Shown: piece by piece, positions 47,929 through 59,799 of the stretch
Layout: each line of letters opens with the position of its first letter
How positions within the stretch are numbered: position 1 is the first letter of the stretch
NCBI GenBank assembly: GCA_038373865.1
Contig: JAXGGA010003878.1
Coordinates: 32,026-96,025 of the forward strand
Source: Uloborus plumipes
Taxonomy: Eukaryota; Arthropoda; Arachnida; Araneae; Uloboridae
Reading direction: 5' to 3'
Length of the DNA stretch: 64,000 nt
Made by a program: the position numbers and the translations under genes
The notes under the pieces: model-generated
Told to the model about the DNA's origin: nothing
The model's database searches: none
The model's input: only the letters and a program-made list of their open reading frames with translations

Positions 47929-47989
47929 ACGTCATGCGATGCGTAACCAAGCGTTTTGCGCAAAACGGATAATCTCTGCGAGATAACGT

Positions 47990-48957
47990 TTGATTTCATC
48001 GTGCAAGGGCTCAAATCGGTTTGCTATGACTTCGATGTATCATTTGGGAGAATCTGTGAAGTGGCGACTCATCGACCATTTAGACGCAGGCCAGCCTATT
48101 ACGGACGTAGCCAGATGTCATGACAGACAGTCTCCACATTATGGAAACAGTTTCAAACTGAGGGAACTGTTGCAAGAAGGGTTGGACAAGAATGTAAACG
48201 AATGACAACTGCTGTCGAAGATCGATATTTAGTACCGACTGTCCGTCATAACAGGAAATCTACTGCTCGCCAGTTAGCTGTAGACCTTGTAGCCACCATT
48301 GAAACTGCTGTATCACGGCTAACGGTGTACAGAAGGCTTAATGATACAGGCCTTTATGCCAGAAGGCCAAGGGTATGTGTTTCACTGTCCGCACAACATA
48401 AGAGGGAACGCCAGAACTGGAGTGAACACCAATGGCCCTATGTTCTGTTTACTGATGAACAGAGGTTTGGTTTTACAGGTGATTTTAAACTGTGAAGGGA
48501 GTCAGGAGCACGAAATCATCCCTCAAACATTATGGAACATAACTGTTTTGGTCGTACTGGTGATGGTTACGGGGAGGTCGTGTGATGGTTACGGGAAGGA
48601 ATAACGATCAATGGACCTACACCCCTACAAGTTTTCGACAGTGGATCTGTGACCGGTGCGAGGTCTCGGAATGCGGTTCTAGTGCCTTATGTCAGACTTT
48701 TCAGATGTGCATATGGACCTGACTTTTTATTTATGAACGAAAATGCTCGTCCATATCGAGCAGCGCTCATTGACGACTTCCTTGAAAGTGAGGCATTGGG
48801 CAAATACCATGGTCACCAAAGTAACTTGATCTGAATCCGATAGAGAACTTATGGGACTACCTTGGAAGAGCAATTGCACGTAGACCTCATCCTCTTCGAA
48901 CTGTAAATGCTCTGAAGATAGCATTACTTGAAGAATGGATTCCCCCAAACTGTGGTT
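47990..48957 (+). pseudogene. Tc1/Tc3-type transposase, multiply broken
   Basis: Frames 47990-48205, 48202-48495 and about 48562-48834, then a shifted frame to 48957, together follow a Tc1-type protein: an N-terminal helix-turn-helix region, then RYLVPTVRHNRKSTARQLA, VLFTDEQRFGFTG (first Asp), NENARPYRAALIDDFLES and LNPIENLWDYLGRAIARRP (catalytic Glu). In the second motif the usual Asp (as in QDNARPH) is Glu. At least three frameshifts or stops separate the pieces. It is inactive, older than the copy at 37862-38892 and of a different subfamily. Confidence 0.85.
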
Positions 48958-49811
48958 AACAACGTTATTGGCAGCATGAAAAAACGTTGTGATATGTGTG
49001 TACAAGTCAGAGCAGATCATATTCCGTATTAAAATCGCAAGGCTTAATTCTGTTTCGCGTTAATCCTTCTTTTTTCTGAAATTGTTTTCCCACATTTTAT
49101 TATCATTTGTCATGTTTCATGCTGCAATTTTATATTATGTGCAATGCTCTTACTTTTTCTATTTGTTATTTATGCGTCATAGTGCTATTTAACATTCCAC
49201 AAAACATCACAAATTCATAGTTCACAGTGTCTAAGAAATCCGTGAATTTATGCATAAAGATAATTTTGGACATGAGTGTATTTTTGTAAGCCTGTAAAAT
49301 AACTACAGATTACACTTGATTTTCTCTGGTGCAGTTTTATAGTTCATTCCCCTGAATTCAAAGCTAAATATTTACTGTGTGCAGAAATTCGCTCAAGTAC
49401 CTTGGCTCAATTCCTATGTCCAATCCCGACTTTAATTCATTCGGACCAACAGGATCCCGATTTTGTCCGGATTAATGGGGTTCTGCCTGCATAACATTTA
49501 TTTTTCCTTCCATTGTATAACTATTGAGAACAAACCAAAATATTTTTTATGTTTCTGCTTCAAGGTTTTAGCAAAATTACTGGCAAGAATCTCACACACT
49601 CCTGTGTTCAAACCTGCATTCAAAATGAAATTTGAAGTATTCCCTTGACCACTTGCCTGCTAACAGAAAATGGATGGAATACATGTTTAATTTTAAACTA
49701 GGTGGGGCAGTCTGACCTGAATGAATACTTACGCACAGCACAATTTCATTCATATGAAATCTTTAAGCTAGTATTTGTTACATTTATTTTCTTACGGCAG
49801 TAAAAGAACTT

Positions 49812-50405
49812 TGATCACTAAATAAGAACACATAGAAAGAAACAGTAAACGGCAGCCACTCGTTGACTAGCGCCAACAAATCACTCAAAATCGAAGGTAC
49901 AATGCACTCCTTAAAAGAATTTAGACAGTTTACTGCATTTAAACTCTTATCTTGATAGGTTACTTTTTTAATTTCTTTATGATTTGCAACCATTGTTAAA
50001 GTTATGATAAAAGCTGAATAGAGAGGGTCAACTTGGTAGATCGGCATTCTAGCAAAATTTTTGAAGAAAATTCAACTTTTGGCTTAAAATACAGCTACAT
50101 ACTAGTAATTAAAATATTTTAGAACAATACCTTATGCACAAAGAGTTGTAATTGCCTTTATTGTTAAGGACAAAATGTTTTTTCACATCTTGATCTCCGT
50201 CTACGTGTTAAAGCTCCAGGGCAAACAATATGACCGACTCGGGTGGCGAATATGCGCAGTAAGTTAATTATGTCTCTGACGGTACTCTAATCTAACATTT
50301 TTCACCAAAAGGTAATAAATATTTTTAAATTGAACTATTTCGTGGAAAAATCAAGCCAACATTTTCCATCAACCTTTCCCAGTTGTCAAAATAACTTTTT
50401 TCATT
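49812..50405. repeat. Diverged direct repeat, copy 2
   Basis: Partner of 43005-43610, same orientation, about 6.8 kb apart, with the block order conserved (TTTACTGCATTTAAACTCTT, GATTTGCAACCAT, CTTGATCTCCGTCTACGTGT, AACAATATGACCG, GCGCAGTAAGTTAATTATGT). The octamer of copy 1 is CTGACGGTA here, so it is lost. It lies just outside the pogo-like element that separates the copies. Confidence 0.7.
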
Positions 50406-51068
50406 AATAAAATAAAAAATTTTCAAACTTGACATTTATTTGTATACATGAAAAAAAAAGGATGTCACATTTCCCAGTTAAAAGTAAATCTTGAAGAGAG
50501 AAAAGAATCCATGTTGAAGTGATTGGTTTGTAATTGAGTTTATTGGCACAAGAGCCTTAATAGGCTGTACTGCGCCCTGTTGAAGGGATATTGGTTAAAA
50601 AAAAACTGAGAAATAAATAAGCAGAGGGAATAAAGTATAATATAACCTCGTTTACCCGGCACGCGTTGATCCGGATTTTCGGATAATACGGAACAATCTT
50701 GCAGATAAATTTGAAAAGTTACTCATTTATAGTTAATCTCATTTTGATGACCACAAGAACGTGTTCCAAGAATCAGATTTTTATTTTGATGAAAATTGTA
50801 CAGATCCTGGATAGGTTGCACAGTAAATATTGTAACATAGCAAATATCATTAAAACGCCACACGTGACGGGGGAAAAAAAAAACAGAATGAACCAGTTTT
50901 TGAAAAGAAATGATGTGAAAATTATTCTTTCTATGTATATTTTTAATGTTTTAAAAACAATTCAATGCAATTTTGTAACATTTTTTAAATAGAAAGTGTT
51001 TCTATTAAAGGATTTGTTTTGCCTATCTTACCCCGGTTCTCGATTCCGCGAACTACTTTTACTCTCTT
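50406..51068. other. AT-rich interval with repeat ends, no gene
   Basis: It contains GGCACAAGAGCCTTAATAGG-type sequence at about 50545, which resembles a common repeat but has no partner here, and a pogo-type CCGGATTTTCGGATAATACG terminus near 50670. Confidence 0.4.
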
Positions 51069-51666
51069 TTAACCTCTTCCCGGCTTTTCCCGAGCTGGAC
51101 TCGGGTAAGCGAAATGTTCCATTCTGGCTCATCCCGAGTGTAGCTCGGGCACTGTGAAAATTAACACTGCACAACCAGTCTTTCCCGAATTATTTCACAT
51201 GTCCCTTTTATGGTTTCGGATGCTTTTATTTACTATTGTTGCAACTAGATAACATAACTATACAGTGTTTTGAGCTGTAGATTTAAGATAAGAGTTGGCA
51301 CCAACTCCAAAGTATAATGATTTCTGCCATACAGAAAGCCAACTTTACAGGTAAATACTCATTTATTACTCATTTACTTAAATAGATATTGTTACATTTA
51401 TTTTTAGGAAATGTTGCATGCGAATGATGCTATTATGTTTATAAAGATATGTATGAAAATAAGCGTAAAAAATTGACATTTTTTGATCCGTAATCCCGAA
51501 ATTACTCATTTATTTAAATAGATATTTTTACATTTATTTGTAGGAAATGTTGCATGCGAATGATGCTATTATGTTTAAAAAGATATGTATGTATGAAAAT
51601 AAGCATAAAAAAATTGCCATTTTTTGATCCGTAATCCCGAAATAAAATGAGCCTGGAAGGGGTTGA
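51069..51666. mobile_element. piggyBac-like MITE with internal 137-bp tandem duplication
   Basis: The left end TTAACCTCTTCCCGGCT and the right end AGCCTGGAAGGGGTTGA (complement, last bases mutated from TTAA) form inverted ends. CCCGAGCTGGACTCGGG and CCCGAGTGTAGCTCGGG lie near the left end. A unit beginning ATTACTCATTTACTTAAATA is duplicated (51365 and 51502), with GGAAATGTTGCATGCGAATG in both. Confidence 0.7.
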
Positions 51667-52365
51667 TCCAGGCAAACGTTGTTGTCAAAATAAAACAAGA
51701 ACTCCTTCTAGAACTCAGAGATTACTTCCCCGCACCCTTTCTTTTATACCCCCGTCTTCAGCTCCATTTAATTTCCTATATTCATTTTTTCGGTAAAATA
51801 AGCAATTTAAAAACAAAGCAGAACTTACCAGGCTCTTATTTTCAATTTAGAAAGCAAAGAGATTCATTTATTCTAACGAGTGTCAAAAAATAGTTTAATA
51901 AATGAAATAATAATACATCAGTCTAACATTAGTAAGCAATAAGACCAAACGGCTAACAAAAAATGTAACAAAGTTTAAAGTATGTTTCCGCTTTTATTTT
52001 TTCTTACCTATTGAAATTTCACCGTTTTCTACACATTAGAGGGTGCAAAGCTGAATTACCAATTTTTTTTCGCCATAACTTTCTTAACCCCCCCCCCCGG
52101 TTCCTTCTAAAACATAAAAGAAAACACGCTGTTTCAAAATTCTATATAACTTAAGACTAGTTCAATAAGTACACACCTAATAGAAATCAAACAAATGTCC
52201 ATGATTTACCTACACAATATATTTAAATACACACTTAATATGCAATTTTTGGGTGCCCCCTGGCACGGGGAGTAAAGGAGGTGGGAAAATTCCAGAACCA
52301 TTGAAATGAACGTAGATTGTCAATCCTAATATGGTACTTTATATACAAACATAGACAGGTATGAG

Positions 52366-52637
52366 TAAGGGCGGATCCAGAAATAGTTCAAGGGAGGGGC
52401 AATTCACTTTTTTACTTAACTCTTTACTACATATCCTAGTTTATAAATGTTGAACACAAATGATTCGGTCTTCAATTTCGAAACGTTTTCGGAAGAAAGC
52501 ACAAAATCTCCCTTTCCCTAACATCAAAAATAGTCCAAAAAAGTATTTTTGAACTTAAATGCTGAAAATGTACTAAGAGACAGTCGCTCAAGGAAGGGGT
52601 GATCGCCCCTGTTTCCCCTCCCTTGTATCCGCTCTTG
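52366..52637. mobile_element. hAT-like MITE, 272 bp, target duplication GGTATGAG
   Basis: Left end TAAGGGCGGATCCAGAAAT and right end CTTGTATCCGCTCTTG are complements with few mismatches, flanked by GGTATGAG at 52358-52365 and 52638-52645. The interior has AAACGTTTTCGG and CCTAACATCAAAAATAG, matching the degenerate unit of 23930-25080. Confidence 0.85.
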
Positions 52638-52983
52638 GGTATGAGTTGAGTAGTGTTGCAGCTAAGGGGAAGCGCGTTGGACACTGTGCCCCGAAACATT
52701 GCGATTTTTTATTTTTAAAATAATGCAAATGTAATAATGTAAATTAGTTTCAGTTCACATTTTCTATCCGTGAGTTCAATTCCCATTTTCCAGCCACGAC
52801 CCCAAGATGGATTTCATTTTTTCCTCTGCTTTCAACTATAGCACTGGGTACGATCTCCCCAAATGTTCAATTCTGACCACTCTATTGATGCGCAATCTGT
52901 GCAGAGTTTTTTAAAGCAACATTTTAAATTTCATCTACCGTTTTAAAAAGCTAGTTCTCAACAAACATCGCGATAACCAAATA

Positions 52984-53661
52984 AATGTGCGTCGCTGAGT
53001 AAATGATTACGGCAGTAAAGATATTGCGAAAAACTGATGAAAGCAAGAAAAAAAATAGGAAAGCAAAGAAATTCAACCGACTGCAACTCTCTCTAAATTG
53101 AATCTGTTTTGCGCAAAAACCACATAATGTAAACTTACAAATAAAATAAGAAATAGCTCAAGGGCCAGTAGCCACAGGGATGCGGAAACCTCGAAATGAA
53201 AATATTTAAAAAAGTAATTAAATATATCTTCATTATTCTTGTAAAATAATTTTTTTCACCTGGAAAATAAAGTTCCTTTTAAAGTAAATGACGGCCACAT
53301 AAATGTATGCGTTAAAAAAAATGTGTGTTGTCAAGTAAATGACCACGACCGAGAAGATGGTGAGAAACATTTACACAAGGCAATGAAAATTTCTCAGAAA
53401 AAAATTAAGAAAGAAAAGACATCCAAGCAAAGACATCCTATAGCCACATAAATGAACTCATTAAAAAAAATGTGTGTGTCATTAAGTAAATGACCACGGC
53501 CGAGAAAATGTTGAAAAAAAATTTAAAAGGTAATGAAAATTCACCTCAGAAAAAACTTAAGAAATTCAAGCATAACTGAAGAGCTTTTTAAAAAATGTGT
53601 GCCGTAAAGTTCATGAGCACGGCCAAGAAAAAATGATAGAAAGCAATGAAACTCACCTGAG
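52984..53661. repeat. Irregular repeat units resembling a splice-donor region
   Basis: Units begin near 52984, 53320, 53469 and 53594 with AATGTGTG...AAGTAAATGACCACG and end with GCAATGAAACTCACCTGAG or a decayed version (AATTCACCTCAG, AATTTCTCAG). On the minus strand the last unit reads CTCAG|GTGAGTTTC, a near-ideal donor (intron starting at 53656). The others are mutated versions of it. Spacings are 336, 149 and 125 bp. Confidence 0.7.
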
Positions 53662-53689
53662 AAGAAACTTAAGAAATCCGAGCGCCTGC

Positions 53690-53900
53690 CAGTCTCTCCA
53701 ACGTGACTTCAATAATCCGCGATCCCCGTTTGGGGAGCCAAGATGCCCATTCCTTTTCGAACGCATCTGCGAGGTAAACAAACACGCGAGAGTGACCACG
53801 GAAAGACCGGGCCGTCTGCGCAGGCGCCAGATCGGCGCACGCGCCTGCGCCTTTCTACTTCTACTGACGAAATCCCTTCTCGATTTCTTCTAGGTTTCTT
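53690..53900 (-). promoter_or_regulatory. CpG-rich promoter-like stretch and possible first exon
   Basis: This is the only clearly CpG-rich, GC-balanced stretch in the window (CGCAGGCGCC, CGGCGCACGCGCCTGCGCC), with motifs resembling NRF1 sites, TGCGCAGGCGC and GCGCACGCGCC. On the minus strand it leads to a strong GTGAGT donor at 53656, so a non-coding first exon is plausible. The minus-strand frame 53709-53948 and plus-strand frame 53743-54003 have arginine-rich, low-complexity products expected of any GC-rich stretch. No gene body is visible downstream of the donor in the window. Confidence 0.5.
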
Positions 53901-54022
53901 CTTCGAGAGCGATGAGATTTCTCGAACTGGGCTGAAAACACTCCTCAAGAAATTTATAATTTTTTTCTCTCATTCTCAAAGGTCCAGCTGCCAAATAAAG
54001 TAGAATGCACATAACCAAAATT

Positions 54023-54370
54023 CACGTGCAGACTTTATAGTTGGCATTTTCCCGTCGATGCCGATTGTTCAAAGTCGGCCAATGGCCGATTCGTTTTCGT
54101 TTCAAATGGCCGGTAGAAAAACTCAACAAATGGAAGCTGAAATGTGCATTTCAAACATTTTTTACGGGACAATAATGTATTTACTAATTTAATACATTCT
54201 AGAAATTTATGATAAGTCATATTTTCTGAAAAACCCATGCGCAGACTTGATATTAGCGCTCCACCGACGGCATTTTTTGGTCTATTCTTAGCCAGCTGTT
54301 CAAAGACAGCCGATGGCCGATTATTTTTCGTTTCGAATGGCCTATGGTTGATGGAAAAATTCAAGAGGCG
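54023..54370. repeat. Partial tandem duplication, period about 213 bp
   Basis: GTGCAGACTTTATAGTTGGC followed by CAAAGTCGGCCAATGGCCG at 54026 recurs in altered form at about 54239 (GCGCAGACTTGATATTAGCG; CAAAGACAGCCGATGGCCG), with TTTCGTTTC then GAATGGCC in both. Confidence 0.7.
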
Positions 54371-54811
54371 ATTTTATAAGAACCGGGCAGAAATCGGGTG
54401 TCCAGGTATACACTATTTTTTATTTTGCTGAAATTTTTAAGGTGGATTCTTGTAACGATTTCAGAAGACACGTATTTTTTCTTTTTCCCCAAAAAAATTT
54501 TTGGAGACCTGTAAAAATTTGTAAAGTTTAGACCGACTTAGTGTTTTTCGAAAATCGATCTTTTCTAAAATTTGACTGTCTCATCGCCCCCTGTTGAGCT
54601 TCAACCAAAGTATTTTTGCAATTACATCATCCCATTTATTATCCAAATCAAAATATTTATTAAATTTTATAGTTGACCATCGGGGGACATTGTCAGGGGT
54701 GGCCAAACTTCGGCGAAAATAGTGAAAAAGTGTCATGCTTGAGGCCCCCCTAACTGCTAGCACTGAAGGTCAGCAAACAGTTTTCGCATGAAGCCTAGTT
54801 TGTACTATATA

Positions 54812-55462
54812 CAGGGTGTCCACTCCTATCGTGGACCAATAGCTAATTTCTTAACCGTTAGAGATAAGCATATACTTCATTTAGGAAAAAATCTCTAAAT
54901 TACGAAAGGAATTTTGGGTCTATTCAATGTTTTTCAAAAAATCAAATTTTGAAAGAGTTACGAAATTTAGATTTTTATACAGCCCCCCAGTCCTATCAAT
55001 CATATTTAGTAAAACATTCTTGACACTGTAACGTTTAAAACTTAAAAAAAATCACTGTTCTACGACAAAAATTGACCGAGTTATGCCGTTTTGAAAAATC
55101 AAGATTTTGCATTATTTCATGACGTCATCGAGAGATCGCTTACGGGACCGTATGCGAAATCCTTCAAAATCTTGATTTTTCAAAACGTCATAACTCGGTC
55201 AATTTTTGTCGTAGAACAGTGATTTTTTTAAAGTTTTAAACGTTACAGTGTCAAGAATGTTTTACTAAACATGATTGATAGGACTGGGGGGCTGTATAAA
55301 AATCTAAATTTCGTAACTCTTTCAAAATTTGATTTTTTGAAAAACATTGAATAGACCCAAAATTCCTTTCGTAATTTAGAGATTTTTTCCTAAATGAACT
55401 ATATGCTTATCTCTAACGTTTAAGAAATTAGCTATTGGTCCGCGATAGGAGTGGACACCCTG
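54812..55462. mobile_element. 651-bp self-palindromic MITE, copy 3 (TA target)
   Basis: CAGGGTGTCCACTCC to GGAGTGGACACCCTG, flanked by TA at 54810-54811 and 55463-55464. Same length as copy 1. The loop with TGACGTCA (55120-55127) is in the same orientation as copy 2. Several compensating differences (CACTCCTATC left, GATAGGAGTG right) are shared by both arms. Confidence 0.93.
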
Positions 55463-55464
55463 TA

Positions 55465-58380
55465 TATGGGTGATCTAAGGTCAATGAGTTTTTTGTCCCC
55501 TAAAAAAATAATCTATTTAATTTCGCACTCAGTTTTCACTAGTCGCCGCTATTTTTATAATTTTAGTGGTAAGGACCAGATGAAATTCCAACTTTTGGGG
55601 GTTTTATTGATATCAGGGGAAAATGAGCTGCCAGGGGAGTGACACTATTGGCAGAATTGTAGTTTGATTTACTATTATTTCACTTTTTTTCGGTTTAAAA
55701 TCAGAGTATGGACTCATTTCTATAAGACCTGTGCTAAAAATTACATTATACATACGTACCTTTAGGTAACGCGATGAAATCTAAAAACTTATGCTTACCA
55801 GGGAAATACTACAGCGACTGGCGCAAGTACGCTTTTCGGCACTTTCCACGAGACTCGTTTTGTATTGGAAATCTTTCTTGTGTCGTCTTAAATGTTAATG
55901 AAGAAGTTCAACCTCTCCAGGCAATGGCAGCCCAAATCTTCATAGTGCTTAGTCATTTACTATGACACGAGAAGAGCAACAACAAAATCATTTATGTTTC
56001 TCTTTTGATACGTTTTGGTTCGAAGCAGATACATCTGTTCGACGCTGATTCATGTAGTATTCGAACTTTCTCGTAAGCACTAATGATAGATTTTCAAATT
56101 GCTCAAATTTAAATGAAAAGATGTTAAATCTCAAACCCGCTCGATGGAATATCGGTTAATCCCGCTTAATGTAAAACATTTGCAATGTACCGAGCCGTAG
56201 TAAATCATTTCTGTGCTAAATTCCCCGGTTAAAGTAACATTTTTTGATGCAATCCGGGTTAAAAGAATCATTTTTAGCCACGCTGATGTCGATATTTTCC
56301 CATTTCCAACTGATTCCAATCAGATTTCTCCTTCTGTAAAGAGCAAGAATGAATGTGAACGGCTTCCAAAGTTGTTTTTGTCACTTCGTTGGGGCAGAAA
56401 ATGGCGATTCTTAGAATTTGAAGGGAATGTTTCGCTATAGTGTTCGATACTTTTTATCGCCATTGCTACATTTCCCTATCCCAAGAATGAGCAACAGTCT
56501 CGAACTCTCTGAACCTCTGAGGGACCCAGAGGATTGACAGGAATTTAAATTGAAGTCCTAAAAACGCATTTGTAGACTCTCTTTTATAACATGAATATTA
56601 ATGCAATTCAGGACTCTCCCAAGAAGTGTTGTGAAATTGAAATTCCCCTCCCCTTTCAAAATAAAAAGCGCAACTGTAGGCGATTTTTGATGTCAATGGA
56701 AAAAGGATAAAGTTCGCAAATTCTTTACAGGTATTTTTCTGAAACTGATGTCCTAAGATACAATTGCAGGCCATCTTTGATTACCCCCTCCCCCCACACA
56801 CACAAAAAAAAAAAAAAACATATATGTTTTAAAGCTTTGATTTATTTTTATACTTGTTTAATATTTACTTGTTTGTTTATTGATTATTTTCACTTTATTG
56901 ATTTATTTCTTTTGTGTGTATGTGTGCTAGTGCAAACTGAGATTTCTCCGGGGGGAGGGGCAGTTGACTTTCTCCGGGAGGACAGTGCCCCCCCCCCCCC
57001 CCCCCCGAGATATGCCTGAAAGAAACACTGGTCTAAATCCGACTTCTTTAGCAACAAATAAGTGAGTAACATTATGAGTAATTTTTCAAAAATTGAAGCA
57101 AATATATATATTTTATAATAAAATAAGTTCCTTTTTTATCCAATTTCTAAATTTTAATATGTTTAAAGTTAATCATTAGATATTTGTTGATAAATATACC
57201 TGTGGGTAAGGCAATTTTTAATGCTTTCTTGGTTTCAATTTGAAACGTCGTATAGATAGGATCCCGGATAATGGAATATTCCGCTTATTAGAAGCATTTT
57301 TCGTGGCAAATTGGCTATTCCATTAAGCAGGCTCGACAGTGGAGCTCTAGCGAAAATGTTTTCTTTCAAGTATGACTTTTTAATTGGAAATTATTGGGCA
57401 TGGAGGTCCTTCAACTATTATATTTAACCGTACTGAAATGCTCAATTTGGAACAAAATTTTATTTGATCTTGGGCGTATTTAAAAAAAAAAAAATGGAAA
57501 CGTAGTCTCGCTTTACTGGCATTTGAAAAAGAAAAGCCTTCCTCGTAAGACCACCGATGTGAAGAAATTTTCTTTTGAATATCGTACTAACAAAACAAAG
57601 AATCAATTCCACGATTTCGAAAAACTAAAAAGAAATTCCAGATTCGCTTCCCTTTAAAATCTAAAATATCAATATTAAATATTTAAATCCAATTCATAAT
57701 TTTTTCATGACAATATCTTTTTATCAAAACGTATTAATCAGTTTGACCGTCCATTGACGCGTTTTATGCGAGTAAAAGGTTTTTTTTTTTTTAATGTTTT
57801 TTAGAACGCAAAGTTTGTGTTTTTTGAATAGTATTTCAGCTCAAAGCAACACTGTTAAAACTGACTTGCTTGAAAATGAGACAAAATAGTGACTTGTTTT
57901 TTCCGAGTCAATTGGTCTTGAATTTTAGTCTCCGAAAATTTGAGTTTTGAGACAGACCTGTTACTTAAATATTTCACAAATACGGAAAAGGGAAATATTA
58001 CTTTATTTACATTGAAACAATTTAAATTCGTAGAAAAAGACAAAGTTTATTATCATGAAACGATTTTCTATCTTACGCGTGACTAACGATTCAGCAGCTC
58101 CGACGAAAACAGATATCACTACGCGAGCAGCAGGAAAGGAAAAGGGAATTTCCCTAGCGCCGATGGACGAATCAGAGATGGCTTGAGAAGCGATATAATG
58201 GGTAAGTTTTTAATTTTCAGTGTTATGATTATGAACAGTTACCCTGCTTTTATTTTTATTTGATACCTTTTTTGAATTAACCAGTTGTCTTAGCAATAAG
58301 TATAGCACAATTTCAACTTTATCGATTTCACTAACGGACGAAGCCCGCGAAAACTAAGCCTGTCCTGTATCTATATGTGT
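55465..58380. other. Anonymous interval with scattered repeat ends, no supported gene
   Basis: The frame at 55774-55965 (MKSKNLCLPGKYYSDWRKYA...) is the most protein-like short frame here but has no known domain or splice support. Pogo-type termini occur near 56141-56260 and 57250-57340. C and G runs at 56985-57006 separate repeat fragments. Confidence 0.4.
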
Positions 58381-58384
58381 AAGT

Positions 58385-59515
58385 GGTAAGCTGTTTTTAC
58401 CATGGTATTTACCGTCCTTAGAAGAACCCGTTTTCTCCATGGTTTTTACCATCTTGGACAAAAATATAAAACATTCAAGGGGTTTCCTTTCAATAAAAAT
58501 GTTTTTGATTTTGAAAGTGTAAGTTAAGGTAAAATGATCAAGGCTGTATAAACATGAACAATCTCTCCCTCCCCTTTTTTAAATTTAAATCAAATTTCAA
58601 CGACAGTAATCATTCGTTCAAAGCTAGAACTTAAGTTACGAACAATACTATAATATCCACAACCTCCTAATATGAGCTATGTACACGGGGGGGGGGGGGA
58701 ATCCAAATGAAAAGGAAAGCATTTTTTTATTTTGATGGTGATAATGTGATTTTATTGTTGACTTTGCTGGTTTTTTGTGAGCCAACAAAATAAAAAAATG
58801 CTTCTAAAAATATTTGCCGTTGTTGTTTTCTTTTGCAATATGTGCTAAAGAATAAATGAAAGTCTAAACTCATAAATAATATGTTATTGTAAAAATTCTT
58901 ATGCTTAAAACATAATTATTGTTTCGGTAATTTTATTCAAATAATTAATTTTCAACGGATATGTTTGCTAAGTTCATTCATGCATAAAATAAATGCAGTT
59001 AATTTTTTCCTAAGAAAATTTTTAAAGAAAGGAAAACATAAATTTAACAATATAAATATTTGTGTCCTCTTAACATTCATTCTGTGGAAAAATGCAATTT
59101 TTTCGTGTGCATGATTAGTGCAATAGCTGATTTAGTTTAGTATAATTCACATGTAACACAAATAAATTATTTTGATTAACATTCATTTATATTACCTACT
59201 GATGAACTTTGAAAATTTAGTGAGATTATTAATTTATCCGAAACGGAAACCTTCCCTCTTATTTTATTTATTTATTCTACAAATCTTTAACTCGTGAGAT
59301 AGTTGTCATTTCATTACTTGTCACATGGTGTTTTTGGTAATATGGAATAATATATTAAGACAAAATAATACATAGGACATAATAGTAAAATATAAGATCT
59401 ATGCAGAGGCTTATTTAGAAAGGGACAAACAGTATTTCCTAGGTTTTTTCCCCGGTAAAAACCTGGTTTTTCTCATGTCGTGGTAAAACCAGTTTTTCCA
59501 GGGAAAAACCCAACC
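58385..59515. mobile_element. Possible hAT-like element, right end visible
   Basis: The right end reads CCAGGGAAAAACCCAACCCTG at 59497-59517, typical of hAT ends that begin CAGGGTTGGG. Repeats of TTTTTACCATGG and GGTAAAAACC lie near both edges (58398-58452, 59450-59490). The left terminus has decayed and no target duplication was found. Confidence 0.4.
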
Positions 59516-59799
59516 CTGTGTGTGAGGATTTTGAATTGAATTCCCGAAAACGTAGAAATATATCAACAACAGCAAAACAATCTATTAAGTGTTTGACTTT
59601 TTCCAATTGCTTACTTTTGTAATTTCCATCTCTATGTCTCGAAACCTCCCTTTCGAATTTTTCTTGTGTTCCATGATTCGAGATAGACAGGTTCGACTGT
59701 ATAAATTTATGGTATGCAATTATAATCCACTCCTAAAATGACTGTAGCAACTCAATATGTAAAACGAATAAAGGTAAAATTTGCATGTTGTTACTGGTA

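Larger units (their letters stand above)
46656..49278 (+). mobile_element. Tc1-type element, interrupted by a hAT-like insertion
   Basis: The left end is CACTCATGTCCAAAGTTATC and the right end its complement, ending AATTTTGGACATGAGTG, flanked by TA at 46654-46655 and 49279-49280. Without the 1.1-kb insertion it is about 1.5 kb, the usual Tc1 size. It carries a heavily mutated transposase. Confidence 0.88.
45858..49482. mobile_element. Pogo-like element interrupted by a Tc1-type element
   Basis: AACCCTCATTAATCTGAACC at the left and TTTGTCCGGATTAATGGGGTT at the right are imperfect complements. Similar GGTTTAATCCGG-type ends occur near 50650, 56150-56250 and 57250. The Tc1-type element 46656-49278 lies within. 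No pogo transposase is readable. Ends are diverged, so boundaries are approximate. Confidence 0.45.

Noticed and set aside
55774..55965. Short frame as a host gene exon
   Set aside because: No splice signals, homology or repeat support that I can read. Left as unassigned.
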